Counted from the first letter of the stretch, positions 8,321 to 16,509 are shown. The stretch is DNA of 63,567 bases from an uncultured Clostridia bacterium (GCA_947173485.1 CAMWFH010000013.1:1-63567), one strand, 5' to 3'. The notes: generated by a model from the letters alone, not told the origin. A program made the numbers and translations.

Positions 8321-11300
8321 TTACTTGCTCTGGGAGCGGTACAGGAACGTCACGATCTGGGCCCGTGTGCAGTCGCTGTCCGGGCTGAATGCGCTGGCAG
8401 AGGTGCCCTTGGTGATGCCGTTCGCCACGGCCCACTGGACCGCGCTGGAATAGTAGGCGTCAGAGGCCACATCCCCGAAGGAGCTGCTGCCATCCACCGC
8501 CGGGGAACCGGCTGCGCGGTACAGGAAGGTCACGGTCTGGCCGCGGGTCACGGTGGCATCGGGGCTGAACGTGTCAGCGCCGGTGCCCTTGGTGATGCCC
8601 TGCTCCACCGCCCACAGGACGGCGTCATAGTAGTACGCGCCGGGCTTCACATCGGTGAAGGGGTTGGCGCTGCTCTTGGGAGCCGGAGAACCGGCGGCAC
8701 GCCACAGGAAGGTGACGGTCTGGGCCCGGGTGCAGGAAAGGTCCGGGCTGAAAGCGGTGGCGGAGGTGCCCTTGGTGATGCCGTTGGCCACGGCCCACAC
8801 CACGGCGTCATAGTAGTACGCGCCGGAGGCGACATCGGCGAAGTTCACCAGGTTCTCCGGGGCGTAGCCCACGAAGTACAGGGACAGGTGGCCGGTGGTG
8901 AAGATGGCCCGCCCGGTCCGCACGTCATACATGGTCTCGCAGGCGTGGATGTTGCCGCTGTTGTCCAGGTAGTAGACCACGATGCCAGCCGGGTCTTGGC
9001 CCTTGGCCAGCTCGTAGGGCACGGAGATGGTGGCGTAGCCGCCGCCGAAGTCGGTGATGGTCTTGCTGCCGCTCTTCATGGTCAGGTCGAACACCGGGGC
9101 GTTCCCCACGGTCTCCTTCTGACGGGCGTTGAGAGCGGAGGAGCTGGCCGGGGCGATGGTCAGGGCGATCTTGCTGCTGGCCTGCTTCTGGATCTCATCC
9201 AGGGCGGCGGCATCGAAGGACGCCTCCGCGGCGGGCAGCTTGATGGTCAGGCCGCGGGTGCCGTTGTTCTCATCGGCGGCGGCCTTGGCGATCTCCTTGA
9301 GGGTGTCGGCGGGGAGCTCCACGGTGCGGATGGTCTGCTTCAAACCGGTGAGGTCCACCTCGACCATGCCGGTCTTGCCGCCTTCCCCGGCGACCGTATC
9401 CAACTGCTTCGTATCCAGCCCGCTGATCGTGGCCGTAGTGCCGGACACGGATGCGCTGACCTGGACGGAGTTGTTATCCCCAGACACGGGGACCTTGACG
9501 GTGGAGCTGCTGCTGCCGCCGCCGGAGCTGCCGCCGCTGGAGTTGACGGTCCAGTGGGCGTAGATGGTGGCGTTGGCAGAGAATACCGTGTCAGTCGTGA
9601 CCTGGTTGCCGCCCTCAGCCATCGTGAACCAGCCATCAAAGGTATAGCCGCTCCGGGTGGGCGTGGGCAGGCTGGTCAGCTTGCCGTCAACGGTATTGGC
9701 TGTGGCCGGGGTCACTGTGCCGCCGTTGGCGTTGAAGGTGATGGTGAAACCACCCGGCGCCGGGGTCACGGTGCGGGTATAACCACAAGTGTTGCAGGTG
9801 GTGTCTGCATCGTCATCGTAGACATGGGCGCCAACATCGTTTTTCTCGGTGCAGGTAGAGGATGTGCAGGCGTGCCAATGTCCAGTCTCGTCCTTGCTCC
9901 AATCGGTGGCCCAGGTGTGGGTATGGGTCAGCGGGGGCAAGGTCTCGGTCTTGGTCTGCTGACACACAGTGCAGGTGAAGGTCTTGACGCCAGTCGCCTG
10001 CTCAGTGGGTTCTTTGGTCACACTGCCAGCATCCCAGGTGTGGGGCGCTTTGTCCTTGGACAGAGTCTCATAACCTTCATCAGTGCAGGCGTGCCAGTGG
10101 TAGTCGTTATCCTTGCTCCACTGGTCACTATAGGTGTGTTCCAACTGAGCGATCGTTTCTTGCTTGGTGTTGTTACAAACAGAACAGGTGTAAGTCTTCA
10201 CACCAGGAGCGGTCAGTGTAGCGGGAGTTGTGACCGTGCCCTCGCCCCAATCGTGATTCCCTTCGCTGTCCTTCACAGTGCAGCTGTCCACCGTGCAGGC
10301 GTGCCAGTGCTTATCGGCATCACTGCTCCACAGAGGACTAACTGTGTGCTTGGGAAGGGTCTCTGTCTTCTTTTTACCGCACGCACACACGAGCTCTCTG
10401 CTTCCATCCGCTTCGTGAGTTGCGTCCGTGGTCGAGCCTTCTTCGACCGTCCAAGCGTGAGGCGCTTTCCCGGAAACCTTATCACAGCCTGAATCTGTGC
10501 AGATGTGCCAGTGCTCGGTTTCGCTAGTGGTCCAATCTGTACTGTAGTTGTGACCTGTTACGCCGATGGTCTCTTCTTTTTCTTTACCGCAGACACAAGT
10601 ATAGACATTCTTACCATCTGCATCCGCAGTAGCATCTTGTGACTTGTCGGCATCCTTAGTCCAAGTATGTTCCGCCTCATCCTTCTTTAGGCTATTAAAG
10701 CCCTCATCCGTGCAGGCGTGCCAGTGGCTGACTTCATTGCTGCTCCAAGTCGTAGCGTATGCGTGTTCCTTTTTAACAACAGTCTCGGTCTTAGTCTGCC
10801 CACAATCCGTACAAGTGATGGTCTTCACACCGGTCTCGGTATAGGTAGGCTGAGTCGTTACTACGCCAGCATTCCACTGATGAGCAGTTTTCTCTGAAGG
10901 TGTCTTACATACTGTGCAGATGTGCCAATGATCATTAGCATCCTTCTCCCATGCGGTGCTGTAGCTATGGCCAGTAGCTTGGATCTCCTCTGTTTTGGTA
11001 AATCCGCAAATCGCACAGGTAAAGGTCCTTTCGCCAGCTCCTGTACAAGTAGGCTGCTTAGTGATCTCACTGTTCCAGGTATGCGCATCTTTCCCAGAAA
11101 TCTCTGTGCAGCCATTTTCGCAGACGTGCCAGTGATTGGTGCCGTCCGATTTCCACTCCGTGGACCACTTGTGTCCGGTGGCGGGGATGGTCTCGGTCTT
11201 GGTCTGCTGACACACAGTGCAGGTACGCTTTTTCTCACCAGCCTCCGTACAGGTAGCAGGCTTGGTCACTGTGCCTTCATCCCAAGTATGTGCAGCATAA

Positions 11301-13516
11301 CCGTCCTTCTTGCTGTTGTCTGTAACGGGGCAGTTCGCCGCAGTGCAGTTGTGCCAGTGGTGGGTATTGTCCTTGTCCCATTCCTCTGTGTTCCATTTGT
11401 GTCCGGCTACCACAGGTTCCGTTTTAGTCCCATTGCACTCCGAACATGTAAATGTCAACTCTCCATCTACTGTGCAGGTTGGATCCTTGGTCTGGATACC
11501 CTCGCCCCACTTATGTTCGACCTTTTTATCGATTGCGGCACATTTAGAGCAAATGTGCCAGTGGTGCGTTTCATCCTTGATCCAGGTAGTGTTGTACTGG
11601 TGACCAGAGGCCTTGATTGTCTCTGTCTTGGTCTGCTTGCACACAGAGCAGGTGAATGTCTTCACACCATCTTGTGTGCAAGTAGCTGGTGTAGTCACTT
11701 TTCCCTCATCCCACTGGTGTTCATGTGGGGCCGGTACAGTGACAGTTATAGACGCACTGGGAGAAGCTGTCTCGCTGCCCACGCTGGCGGTGATGGTATA
11801 GGTCCCCGCTGTTGCATCAGTGGAAACTGTTACCTTGCCGTTCGTAACACTGACTCCCTTATCAGCAGAATCGACAGTCCAGTTGACCGTCTGTCCTTCC
11901 ATCCCCTGACCGTACTGGTCATACACCTTGGCGGTGTAGGTGACAGAGTCGCCTTGGGCGATAGTGGTGTCGGTCGCAACATTCTCTTCATCCTTAAAGA
12001 TCTGGACAAACGTAGGAACTCTTTTAGGAACAAAAATTAAAAGCATTTGCTCCGCAATGGTAGTAGAACATTCTGCGGTCACGGTGACAACAGGACCGTT
12101 GCCATCATCATAGTTACTCAAAGCAGAATTGAGGATGGTCAATACAGCAGCATTATCGCCTCTGGGTTCCAATGTGACCCCATCCTTTGCATTAGCAAGA
12201 GACCACTCTACTTTTTGGTCTGTTATCTCTTTGCCAGCACTGTCCTTCAAAGTAGCAGTGAATGTGATTACTTTAGATTCAGACGTCTGCGGACTGGTTG
12301 TTCTGGGGACCGTAAAAGCAGGAACTGTTCCGCCCCCAGTTATCGTCCCTGTTCCATCGGCTTCTGGGTCATAGCTCAACTCAATAGATCCTGGTGCAGT
12401 GGGATCCTTGTATGCCTCATCACTCAACTCAGGATAAGCAAACGCATAAGTGCTGTACAAAGAACCATTTTTATGGGACTCATCAAACGTTGTATTGTTG
12501 AAACCAGGCGTATTTTTGCCGACCAAGAAGTAAGTATCCACCATCCCAGCGTCTTGGTCATCCCAAGTGCAGTCAACAGCATACCAAGCGCCGCCAAGCT
12601 GCACATAGTTCCAAGCGTGGGGACCTTTTTCGCCCGTCCCAGCATCTCCGGTGACAATCACACAGGGAATTTTGTACTCGTCACAGAGCAGCTTAAAGGA
12701 TTTTGCGTAGCCTGCACAAACGGTATCTTTCTCAACAAGGGCACTGTAGGCAGTCTGGAAACCACGCCAACTTTTCGTGAATTTGTCAGTCTTCTGGTCT
12801 GTGTATTTCATATGACCACAGATCCAATCGTGGACAGCCTTGACCTTCTCGTAATCGCTCTTTCCCTCAAGAGTTCCAATCTCGCCTTTTGCCGCATTGA
12901 TTGCCGCTTCGATAGCCGCTCGGTCTTTGGTGTCAGCATAGGCATAAATAGTATTGTCGCCATCAGGCGTGCCGACCTTTTCCGGTTCCGTAGTGGCCTC
13001 TTTATAGCCTACATCGCTTAATTTAAAGCTAGTAATGGCAGTCATAGTCCCTTCGTTGGTTTGACTATAGCCGTATGACCACTGTGTATTGACAAGCCAG
13101 GACAGCTCAGGATGATCATACAGTAATGCAGCAATCGCAGCCAGTATAATATCCTGTGCCTCGGCCTCACTTGTGCAGGCAACATTGAACGAAACATACG
13201 TTTTCGCATCGTTCTGATCATATTTCACAGGGCCTGCTTTCAAGGGGCTATCATCTGCATAGATTGCAGCATAGACAGCCTTGGACTCATCATCAAGCTG
13301 ATCGAAATAGCTCCCGTTATACGTTGAGTGGTTTCCAAGTCCAAACGTATTCGGTAGCGGAAGAACATCTTCGATACTGCCGATACCCTCATGGGTGACC
13401 CAGACAATATCTCCCGCGTCTCCCTCCAGCTCTGTCTCTACCGCCAGGGCGGCGGTGGGCATCAGGGTCAGGAGCATCGTCAGCGCCAGGAGCGCTGACA
13501 AAAGTCGTTTTTTCAT
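8321..13516 (-). CDS. Giant SLH-anchored cell-surface protein with transglutaminase core and HWHxC repeats
   Basis: 1731-residue secreted surface protein. Order: signal peptide (1-25, ending TAALA); transglutaminase-like domain with the triad visible as Cys267 (DTVCAGYAK), His300 (GPHAWNYV) and Asp315 (WYAVDCTW); two Ig-like (Big) domains at about 400-595; nine tandem units at about 598-1250, each pairing a CxxCxxTKTE half with an HWHxC half; an InlB-type repeat at about 1258-1330 (FNANGGTV, GYTFDGWF); a Gly/Ser linker; one more beta domain; and three SLH domains (1558-1731, GITKGT and AFSPD motifs). The SLH domains should attach it to secondary wall polymer. Transglutaminase-like proteins of this kind may be proteases, peptide-binding proteins or crosslinkers; the activity is not predictable. 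The repeat and transglutaminase DNA looks more AT-rich than its surroundings. Confidence 0.93.
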   Translation of the reverse strand: MKKRLLSALLALTMLLTLMPTAALAVETELEGDAGDIVWVTHEGIGSIEDVLPLPNTFGLGNHSTYNGSYFDQLDDESKAVYAAIYADDSPLKAGPVKYDQNDAKTYVSFNVACTSEAEAQDIILAAIAALLYDHPELSWLVNTQWSYGYSQTNEGTMTAITSFKLSDVGYKEATTEPEKVGTPDGDNTIYAYADTKDRAAIEAAINAAKGEIGTLEGKSDYEKVKAVHDWICGHMKYTDQKTDKFTKSWRGFQTAYSALVEKDTVCAGYAKSFKLLCDEYKIPCVIVTGDAGTGEKGPHAWNYVQLGGAWYAVDCTWDDQDAGMVDTYFLVGKNTPGFNNTTFDESHKNGSLYSTYAFAYPELSDEAYKDPTAPGSIELSYDPEADGTGTITGGGTVPAFTVPRTTSPQTSESKVITFTATLKDSAGKEITDQKVEWSLANAKDGVTLEPRGDNAAVLTILNSALSNYDDGNGPVVTVTAECSTTIAEQMLLIFVPKRVPTFVQIFKDEENVATDTTIAQGDSVTYTAKVYDQYGQGMEGQTVNWTVDSADKGVSVTNGKVTVSTDATAGTYTITASVGSETASPSASITVTVPAPHEHQWDEGKVTTPATCTQDGVKTFTCSVCKQTKTETIKASGHQYNTTWIKDETHHWHICSKCAAIDKKVEHKWGEGIQTKDPTCTVDGELTFTCSECNGTKTEPVVAGHKWNTEEWDKDNTHHWHNCTAANCPVTDNSKKDGYAAHTWDEGTVTKPATCTEAGEKKRTCTVCQQTKTETIPATGHKWSTEWKSDGTNHWHVCENGCTEISGKDAHTWNSEITKQPTCTGAGERTFTCAICGFTKTEEIQATGHSYSTAWEKDANDHWHICTVCKTPSEKTAHQWNAGVVTTQPTYTETGVKTITCTDCGQTKTETVVKKEHAYATTWSSNEVSHWHACTDEGFNSLKKDEAEHTWTKDADKSQDATADADGKNVYTCVCGKEKEETIGVTGHNYSTDWTTSETEHWHICTDSGCDKVSGKAPHAWTVEEGSTTDATHEADGSRELVCACGKKKTETLPKHTVSPLWSSDADKHWHACTVDSCTVKDSEGNHDWGEGTVTTPATLTAPGVKTYTCSVCNNTKQETIAQLEHTYSDQWSKDNDYHWHACTDEGYETLSKDKAPHTWDAGSVTKEPTEQATGVKTFTCTVCQQTKTETLPPLTHTHTWATDWSKDETGHWHACTSSTCTEKNDVGAHVYDDDADTTCNTCGYTRTVTPAPGGFTITFNANGGTVTPATANTVDGKLTSLPTPTRSGYTFDGWFTMAEGGNQVTTDTVFSANATIYAHWTVNSSGGSSGGGSSSSTVKVPVSGDNNSVQVSASVSGTTATISGLDTKQLDTVAGEGGKTGMVEVDLTGLKQTIRTVELPADTLKEIAKAAADENNGTRGLTIKLPAAEASFDAAALDEIQKQASSKIALTIAPASSSALNARQKETVGNAPVFDLTMKSGSKTITDFGGGYATISVPYELAKGQDPAGIVVYYLDNSGNIHACETMYDVRTGRAIFTTGHLSLYFVGYAPENLVNFADVASGAYYYDAVVWAVANGITKGTSATAFSPDLSCTRAQTVTFLWRAAGSPAPKSSANPFTDVKPGAYYYDAVLWAVEQGITKGTGADTFSPDATVTRGQTVTFLYRAAGSPAVDGSSSFGDVASDAYYSSAVQWAVANGITKGTSASAFSPDSDCTRAQIVTFLYRSQSK
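9770..11730 (-). repeat. Nine tandem Cys/His-rich repeats inside the surface protein gene
   Basis: Protein-level repeats of about 70 residues. Each has a half with a CxxC knuckle followed by TKTET, then a GHxYxTxW segment, then the HWHxC motif. I count nine HWHxC motifs (HHWHIC, HHWHNC, NHWHVC, DHWHIC, SHWHAC, EHWHIC, KHWHAC, YHWHAC, GHWHAC) and ten CxxC-type halves, two of them shortened to CxC. Spacing suggests metal-binding or disulfide-stabilised modules. Confidence 0.9.
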
Positions 13517-13602
13517 TTGCTACCTCCTTGATCAAAATTTTACCTGGGGAAAGGGTCTCGCGCAATCTTCTCCCTACACACCTCTCCTTCCCTGCCTGCA
13601 AA

Positions 13603-13730
13603 AAAGTGTACATTCCTGCAAATACACCTCTTGTTGTCAGCAATTCCATTATACTAAAGATCTTCCAACATTTCAACGGTTTATCCAAAATATATTTGAA
13701 CAAAAAAACACCTACAGGAATGTACACTTT
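13603..13730. repeat. 16-bp perfect inverted repeat flanking the surface-protein promoter
   Basis: AAAGTGTACATTCCTG at 13603-13618 and its exact reverse complement at 13715-13730, 96 bases apart. The pair brackets the promoter of the SLH protein: one copy upstream of the -35 and one in the 5' leader. Seen directly; an operator or looping role is inference. Confidence 0.75.
13648..13676 (-). promoter_or_regulatory. Strong SigA-type promoter of the SLH surface protein
   Basis: Reverse-strand TTGAAA (13671-13676), 17-base spacer, perfect TATAAT (13648-13653). The predicted start near 13641 gives a 5' leader of about 125 nt ending in AAGGAGG before the ATG. Confidence 0.75.
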
Positions 13731-13750
13731 CCCGTCTCCCCGGCGCACGA

Positions 13751-13785
13751 AACGGGGCTGTCCCGCTGTCTGGGACAGTCCCGTT
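13751..13785. other. 14-bp inverted repeat in the divergent intergenic region
   Basis: Arms 13751-13764 and 13772-13785 (AACGGGGCTGTCCC and its complement with one G:T pair) around a seven-base loop. There is no T-run on either side, so it is not a standard terminator. It may be an operator or a leftover mobile-element end. The rest of 13517-13870 holds the promoters and repeats listed separately. Confidence 0.55.
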
Positions 13786-13818
13786 CCTATATCTCCCCAA
13801 AATGCCAATTATAGTTGG

Positions 13819-13847
13819 CTGACAGAATTTGGCAGTCGTGCTATCCT
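13819..13847 (+). promoter_or_regulatory. Extended -10 promoter for the leader ORF / Spo0A-like gene
   Basis: CTGACA (13819-13824), 17-base spacer ending TGC (extended -10), then TATCCT (13842-13847). The Shine-Dalgarno AGGAGGT (13857-13863) begins within about ten bases of the -10, so the leader before the first ORF would be very short. Confidence 0.55.
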
Positions 13848-13870
13848 GTTCTTTACAGGAGGTGTTGCAT

Positions 13871-13930
13871 ATGCCAGATCTACCTAACACGCCCCGCCCC
13901 GGCCTGCCGCCGGAAAGGCCGCGCCTATGA
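13871..13930 (+). CDS. 19-codon leader peptide overlapping the Spo0A-like gene
   Basis: A short ORF reading MPDLPNTPRPGLPPERPRL, rich in proline and arginine. It has a textbook AGGAGGT site seven bases before its ATG. Its TGA (13928-13930) overlaps the ATG (13927) of the Spo0A-like gene as ATGA, whereas the larger gene has no good Shine-Dalgarno of its own. This arrangement suggests translational coupling: the larger protein would be made by ribosomes that finish the leader. Too short for homology judgement. Confidence rests on the ribosome binding site and the overlap. Confidence 0.5.
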   Translation: MPDLPNTPRPGLPPERPRL

Positions 13931-14265
13931 CCGCCATCTATGAGCTGCTGTACCGCCTGGGCGTCACCGCGAATTACACCGGCTTCTTCCATACGGCCTG
14001 CGCGGTGTCCCTGTGCATGGAGCAGCCGGAGCGCCTTGTGCTGGTGACGAAGTGGCTGTATCCGGCGGTGGCGGAGCAGTACGGCACCAACTGGAAAGCG
14101 GTGGAGCGGAACATACGGACCGTGGGCTGCATCATCTGGCGGGAGAACCGGCCCCTGCTGGAGCGGCTGGCCCGCCGGTCCCTGACCCAAAAGCCCTCTA
14201 CCGCCCAGCTGCTGGCGATCCTGTCCGCGAGCCTGCTGCCGCCTGCCCCAGTGGACAAGGTCTGA
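13927..14265 (+). CDS. Stand-alone Spo0A C-terminal-type DNA-binding protein
   Basis: 112-residue protein resembling the sigma-A-contacting, DNA-binding effector domain of the sporulation master regulator Spo0A. The segments ELLYRLGVTANYTGFFH, ERLVLVTKWLYPAVAEQYG and AVERNIRTVGCIIWREN follow the order of Spo0A helices A to E, and KPSTAQLLAILS matches the KPTNSEFIA region. No receiver domain is present, so it cannot be activated by the phosphorelay in the usual way. It may be a constitutive regulator or a competitor at 0A boxes. Its last 68 bases run antisense to the 3' end of the sirtuin gene. Whether it binds DNA is inferred. Confidence 0.8.
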   Translation: MTAIYELLYRLGVTANYTGFFHTACAVSLCMEQPERLVLVTKWLYPAVAEQYGTNWKAVERNIRTVGCIIWRENRPLLERLARRSLTQKPSTAQLLAILSASLLPPAPVDKV

Positions 14266-15151
14266 GGGCCGCGGCGGCCCCGGACCGCCCCAGCAGGCCG
14301 TCCAGCACCCGCCCTATGTCGCCGTCGATGCAGATGGACCGGTCCTCGATCTCCGCCGGACAGAACGCCTCCCCGGCGTTGACGCAGGCATAGACCGCAC
14401 TGGGGTCCCGGGCGGTCATCTGCCAGAAGGGGTACTTCACGATCCCCGGCGTATTGTGCCCCACCCCCAGCTCCAGGAACAGCACGCCGGTGTGCCGGTG
14501 GAGGAACTCGGTATACCGGCCGGCGGCGGCATACCAGCCCCCGTCCTGCACGAAGGTATCGTCCGCTCGGAGGTTCATGGTCATGGGCCTGCCGCAGCGG
14601 GGACAGCGGGGGAGCAGCCCGGACGGCACCCGCATATCCCGCTGCTCCCGGAACATCCGGCGCACCGCCGCCTCGTTGTCGTAGGTCTCCTGGTGGCAGG
14701 GCAGGGAGCATTGCCACAGACCGTAGTCCCCTTGGGTGTAGAACAGCCACTCCTTATCGAATCCTGCCAGCTGGAACTGGTGGTCCACGTTCGTCGTCAG
14801 CACGAAATAGTCCTTGTCCGCCACCAGCTCCAGCAGGCGGTCATAGACCGGCAAGGGGGCCCGCTGGTAGCGGTTCACCATGATCATACGGCTCCACCAG
14901 GCCCAATGCTCCTCCAGAGACGGAAAGGGGTAGAACCCCCCGGTATACATATCCTGGATGCCGTACTTGCCGGCAAAGTCACGGAAATGGGCCAGGAACC
15001 GCTCGCCGGAGTAGGTCATCCCCGCCGCCGTGGACAGCCCCGCCCCCGCGCCGATCACCACCGCGCCGGCCCGGTCAAGGGCCTGCCGCAGCCGGTCCGT
15101 CTGCGCCGAGAAGGCGGCGGTAGATCTGTTCGTCGATATCCTTGAAAACAT
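14198..15151 (-). CDS. SirTM-class macrodomain-linked sirtuin
   Basis: Sirtuin-fold protein of the class found beside macrodomains (SirTM), known in streptococci and staphylococci as protein ADP-ribosyltransferases rather than deacylases. Visible: GAGAGLSTAAG NAD loop (34-44), TTNVDHQFQLAG (119-130, Asn121 and Asp123), and YTQGDYG where ordinary sirtuins have the catalytic His; here it is Gln140, as in SirTM. Four zinc cysteines (148, 152, 183, 186) are present. The start lies 77 bases inside the macrodomain gene behind an internal GAGGG site. The last 25-30 residues look like unstructured read-through and overlap the convergent Spo0A-like gene. Confidence 0.88.
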   Translation of the reverse strand: MFSRISTNRSTAAFSAQTDRLRQALDRAGAVVIGAGAGLSTAAGMTYSGERFLAHFRDFAGKYGIQDMYTGGFYPFPSLEEHWAWWSRMIMVNRYQRAPLPVYDRLLELVADKDYFVLTTNVDHQFQLAGFDKEWLFYTQGDYGLWQCSLPCHQETYDNEAAVRRMFREQRDMRVPSGLLPRCPRCGRPMTMNLRADDTFVQDGGWYAAAGRYTEFLHRHTGVLFLELGVGHNTPGIVKYPFWQMTARDPSAVYACVNAGEAFCPAEIEDRSICIDGDIGRVLDGLLGRSGAAAALRPCPLGQAAAGSRTGSPAAGR

Positions 15152-15887
15152 TGAAGATCACCCTCTTGATAGAAGTCTCTTGCCGGAAAAACTCCCTGAC
15201 GGTGCCGGCCCCGATCGCGGCGGCCTCCTGGTTGGGGAAATGGAACTCCCCGGTGGAGATACAGCAGAACGCCACGCTCTCCAGCCCCCGCGCCGCTGCC
15301 AGCTCCAGACAGGAGCGGTAGCAAGACGCCAGGTCCTCCCTGTCCTGCTGGGTGGGCCGGTCCTGGACGATGGGGCCAACGGTGTGGAGGACATACTTGG
15401 CGGGGAGGGCATATCCCTTGGTCAGCTTGGCCCGGCCGGCGGGCTCCGGGCAGCCCTGGGCCTCCATGAGCCGATGGCACTCGTCCCGGAGCTGGAGGCC
15501 CGCCGCCGAGTGGATGGCGTTGTCTATACAGCCGTGGCAGGGGCAAAAGCACCCCAGCAGGGCGCTGTTGGCGGCGTTCACGATGGCATCTACCCGCAGC
15601 CGGGTGATGTCCCCCTTCCAGAGGACGATCTGGGGCCAGGCACTGACAGCCGGCAGCGCGTCCCCCTCCACGATTCCCCGCCGGTCCCGCTCGGCGGTCA
15701 GGAGCGCATCCTGGAGAGCCAGGAACCCCTGGTCCAGCGGCATAGGCGGCCGGACGTTCATCAAACTGCGGAGCAGCCGCCGCTGGCCCTCCACATCCGG
15801 CGGGAACGCCCGGGCCTGGGCCCGGTACGCGGGCATCTCCTCCAGGAGCATGGCGTTGAGCTGCCGGATCTGTTCCAAATATCCCAT
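15075..15887 (-). CDS. Zinc-type macrodomain hydrolase partner of SirTM
   Basis: Macrodomain protein predicted to remove ADP-ribose from proteins modified by the overlapping SirTM. A helical N-terminal region (about 1-85) precedes the macro fold: LWKGDITRLRVDAIVNAANSAL (about 89-110), then CFCPCHGCIDNAIHSAAG (113-130), whose Cys/His cluster matches the zinc-dependent macrodomains of SirTM operons. Later come a TKGYALPAKYVLHTVGP strand and the ISTGEFHFPN phosphate-binding loop. An ATG 18 bases upstream would sit at the predicted transcription start, so the ATG at 15887 with GGAGGG is preferred. 270 residues, the usual length. Confidence 0.92.
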   Translation of the reverse strand: MGYLEQIRQLNAMLLEEMPAYRAQARAFPPDVEGQRRLLRSLMNVRPPMPLDQGFLALQDALLTAERDRRGIVEGDALPAVSAWPQIVLWKGDITRLRVDAIVNAANSALLGCFCPCHGCIDNAIHSAAGLQLRDECHRLMEAQGCPEPAGRAKLTKGYALPAKYVLHTVGPIVQDRPTQQDREDLASCYRSCLELAAARGLESVAFCCISTGEFHFPNQEAAAIGAGTVREFFRQETSIKRVIFNVFKDIDEQIYRRLLGADGPAAAGP

Positions 15888-15912
15888 CGGTCTCCCTCCT
15901 CTCATCGTCTAT

Positions 15913-15941
15913 ATCATAGCAGACCTTTTGGATGCTGTGAA
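15913..15941 (-). promoter_or_regulatory. Promoter of the macrodomain-SirTM operon
   Basis: Reverse-strand TTCACA (15936-15941), 17-base spacer, TATGAT (15913-15918). Transcription would start near 15906, just upstream of the preferred start codon. Confidence 0.55.
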
Positions 15942-16005
15942 GTACGCACAATATCGTGGTATAGGCACCAACAGGTAACTATGGGGCCGGGAGAAAAGGC
16001 CGGAC

Positions 16006-16035
16006 TTGACCGCGCCATAGGTGGTATGGTAAAGT
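16006..16035 (+). promoter_or_regulatory. Promoter of the HxlR regulator
   Basis: TTGACC (16006-16011), 18-base spacer, TAAAGT (16030-16035), divergent from the macrodomain promoter with about 65 bases between the two -35 boxes. HxlR could act on both from this region. Confidence 0.45.
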
Positions 16036-16079
16036 AAGGCTGTACATCCCCTATAGAAACTAAGTGACAGGAGGAGCCC

Positions 16080-16430
16080 ATGATGGACGCCAAGACTTTG
16101 CCCGCCTGCCCCGTGGAGACGACGCTGACCCTGATCAGCGACAAATGGAAGGTCCTGATCATCCGGGACCTGCTGCCGGGGACGAAGCGGTTCGGGGAGC
16201 TGAAGAGATCTGTCGGCAGCGTGAGCCAAAAGGTGCTGACCGCCCAGCTCCGGCAGATGGAGGAGAGCGGTCTGCTGACAAGGACGGTCTATCCAGAGGT
16301 GCCGCCCCGGGTGGAGTACGCCCTGACGGAGCTGGGGCGCAGCCTGGAGCCGGTCCTAGACGCTCTGCGGGTCTGGGGCGAGACCTATAAGACCAGAGGG
16401 CCCTTGCCGGAGGGCGCGCCCTCCCCGTGA
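16080..16430 (+). CDS. HxlR-family winged-helix regulator
   Basis: 116-residue HxlR/DUF24 transcriptional regulator. It shows CPVETTLTLISDKWKVLIIRDLL (family start with the conserved Cys near residue 10 that acts as a redox sensor in some relatives), the recognition helix SVSQKVLTAQLRQMEESGLL, and the wing RTVYPEVPPRVEYALTELG. Either ATG at 16080 or 16083 could start it; the second has the better spacing from AGGAGG. It is transcribed divergently from the macrodomain-SirTM operon, so control of that operon, perhaps by oxidants or electrophiles, is a reasonable inference. Confidence 0.9.
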   Translation: MMDAKTLPACPVETTLTLISDKWKVLIIRDLLPGTKRFGELKRSVGSVSQKVLTAQLRQMEESGLLTRTVYPEVPPRVEYALTELGRSLEPVLDALRVWGETYKTRGPLPEGAPSP

Positions 16431-16460
16431 CTGCCTGGGGACCGCAAGAGAACGAAAAGA

Positions 16461-16497
16461 GATCCCGCGCAGGGGCTGACAGCCGCCGCGCGGGATC
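16461..16497. terminator. Hairpin between convergent genes
   Basis: Perfect 10-bp stem GATCCCGCGC (16461-16470) with GCGCGGGATC (16488-16497) between the convergent HxlR and repeat-protein genes. The T-run is short, so this is a moderate bidirectional terminator. Confidence 0.6.
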
Positions 16498-16509
16498 TTG
16501 TTCATGCTC

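Noticed and set aside
9770..11730. Regular repeats that could suggest a CRISPR array or satellite
   Set aside because: The period is about 210 bases, in frame, and the units are diverged coding repeats of a surface protein.
13751..13785. Terminator for the Spo0A-like or surface gene
   Set aside because: It lies upstream of both divergent genes and has no T-run on either strand.
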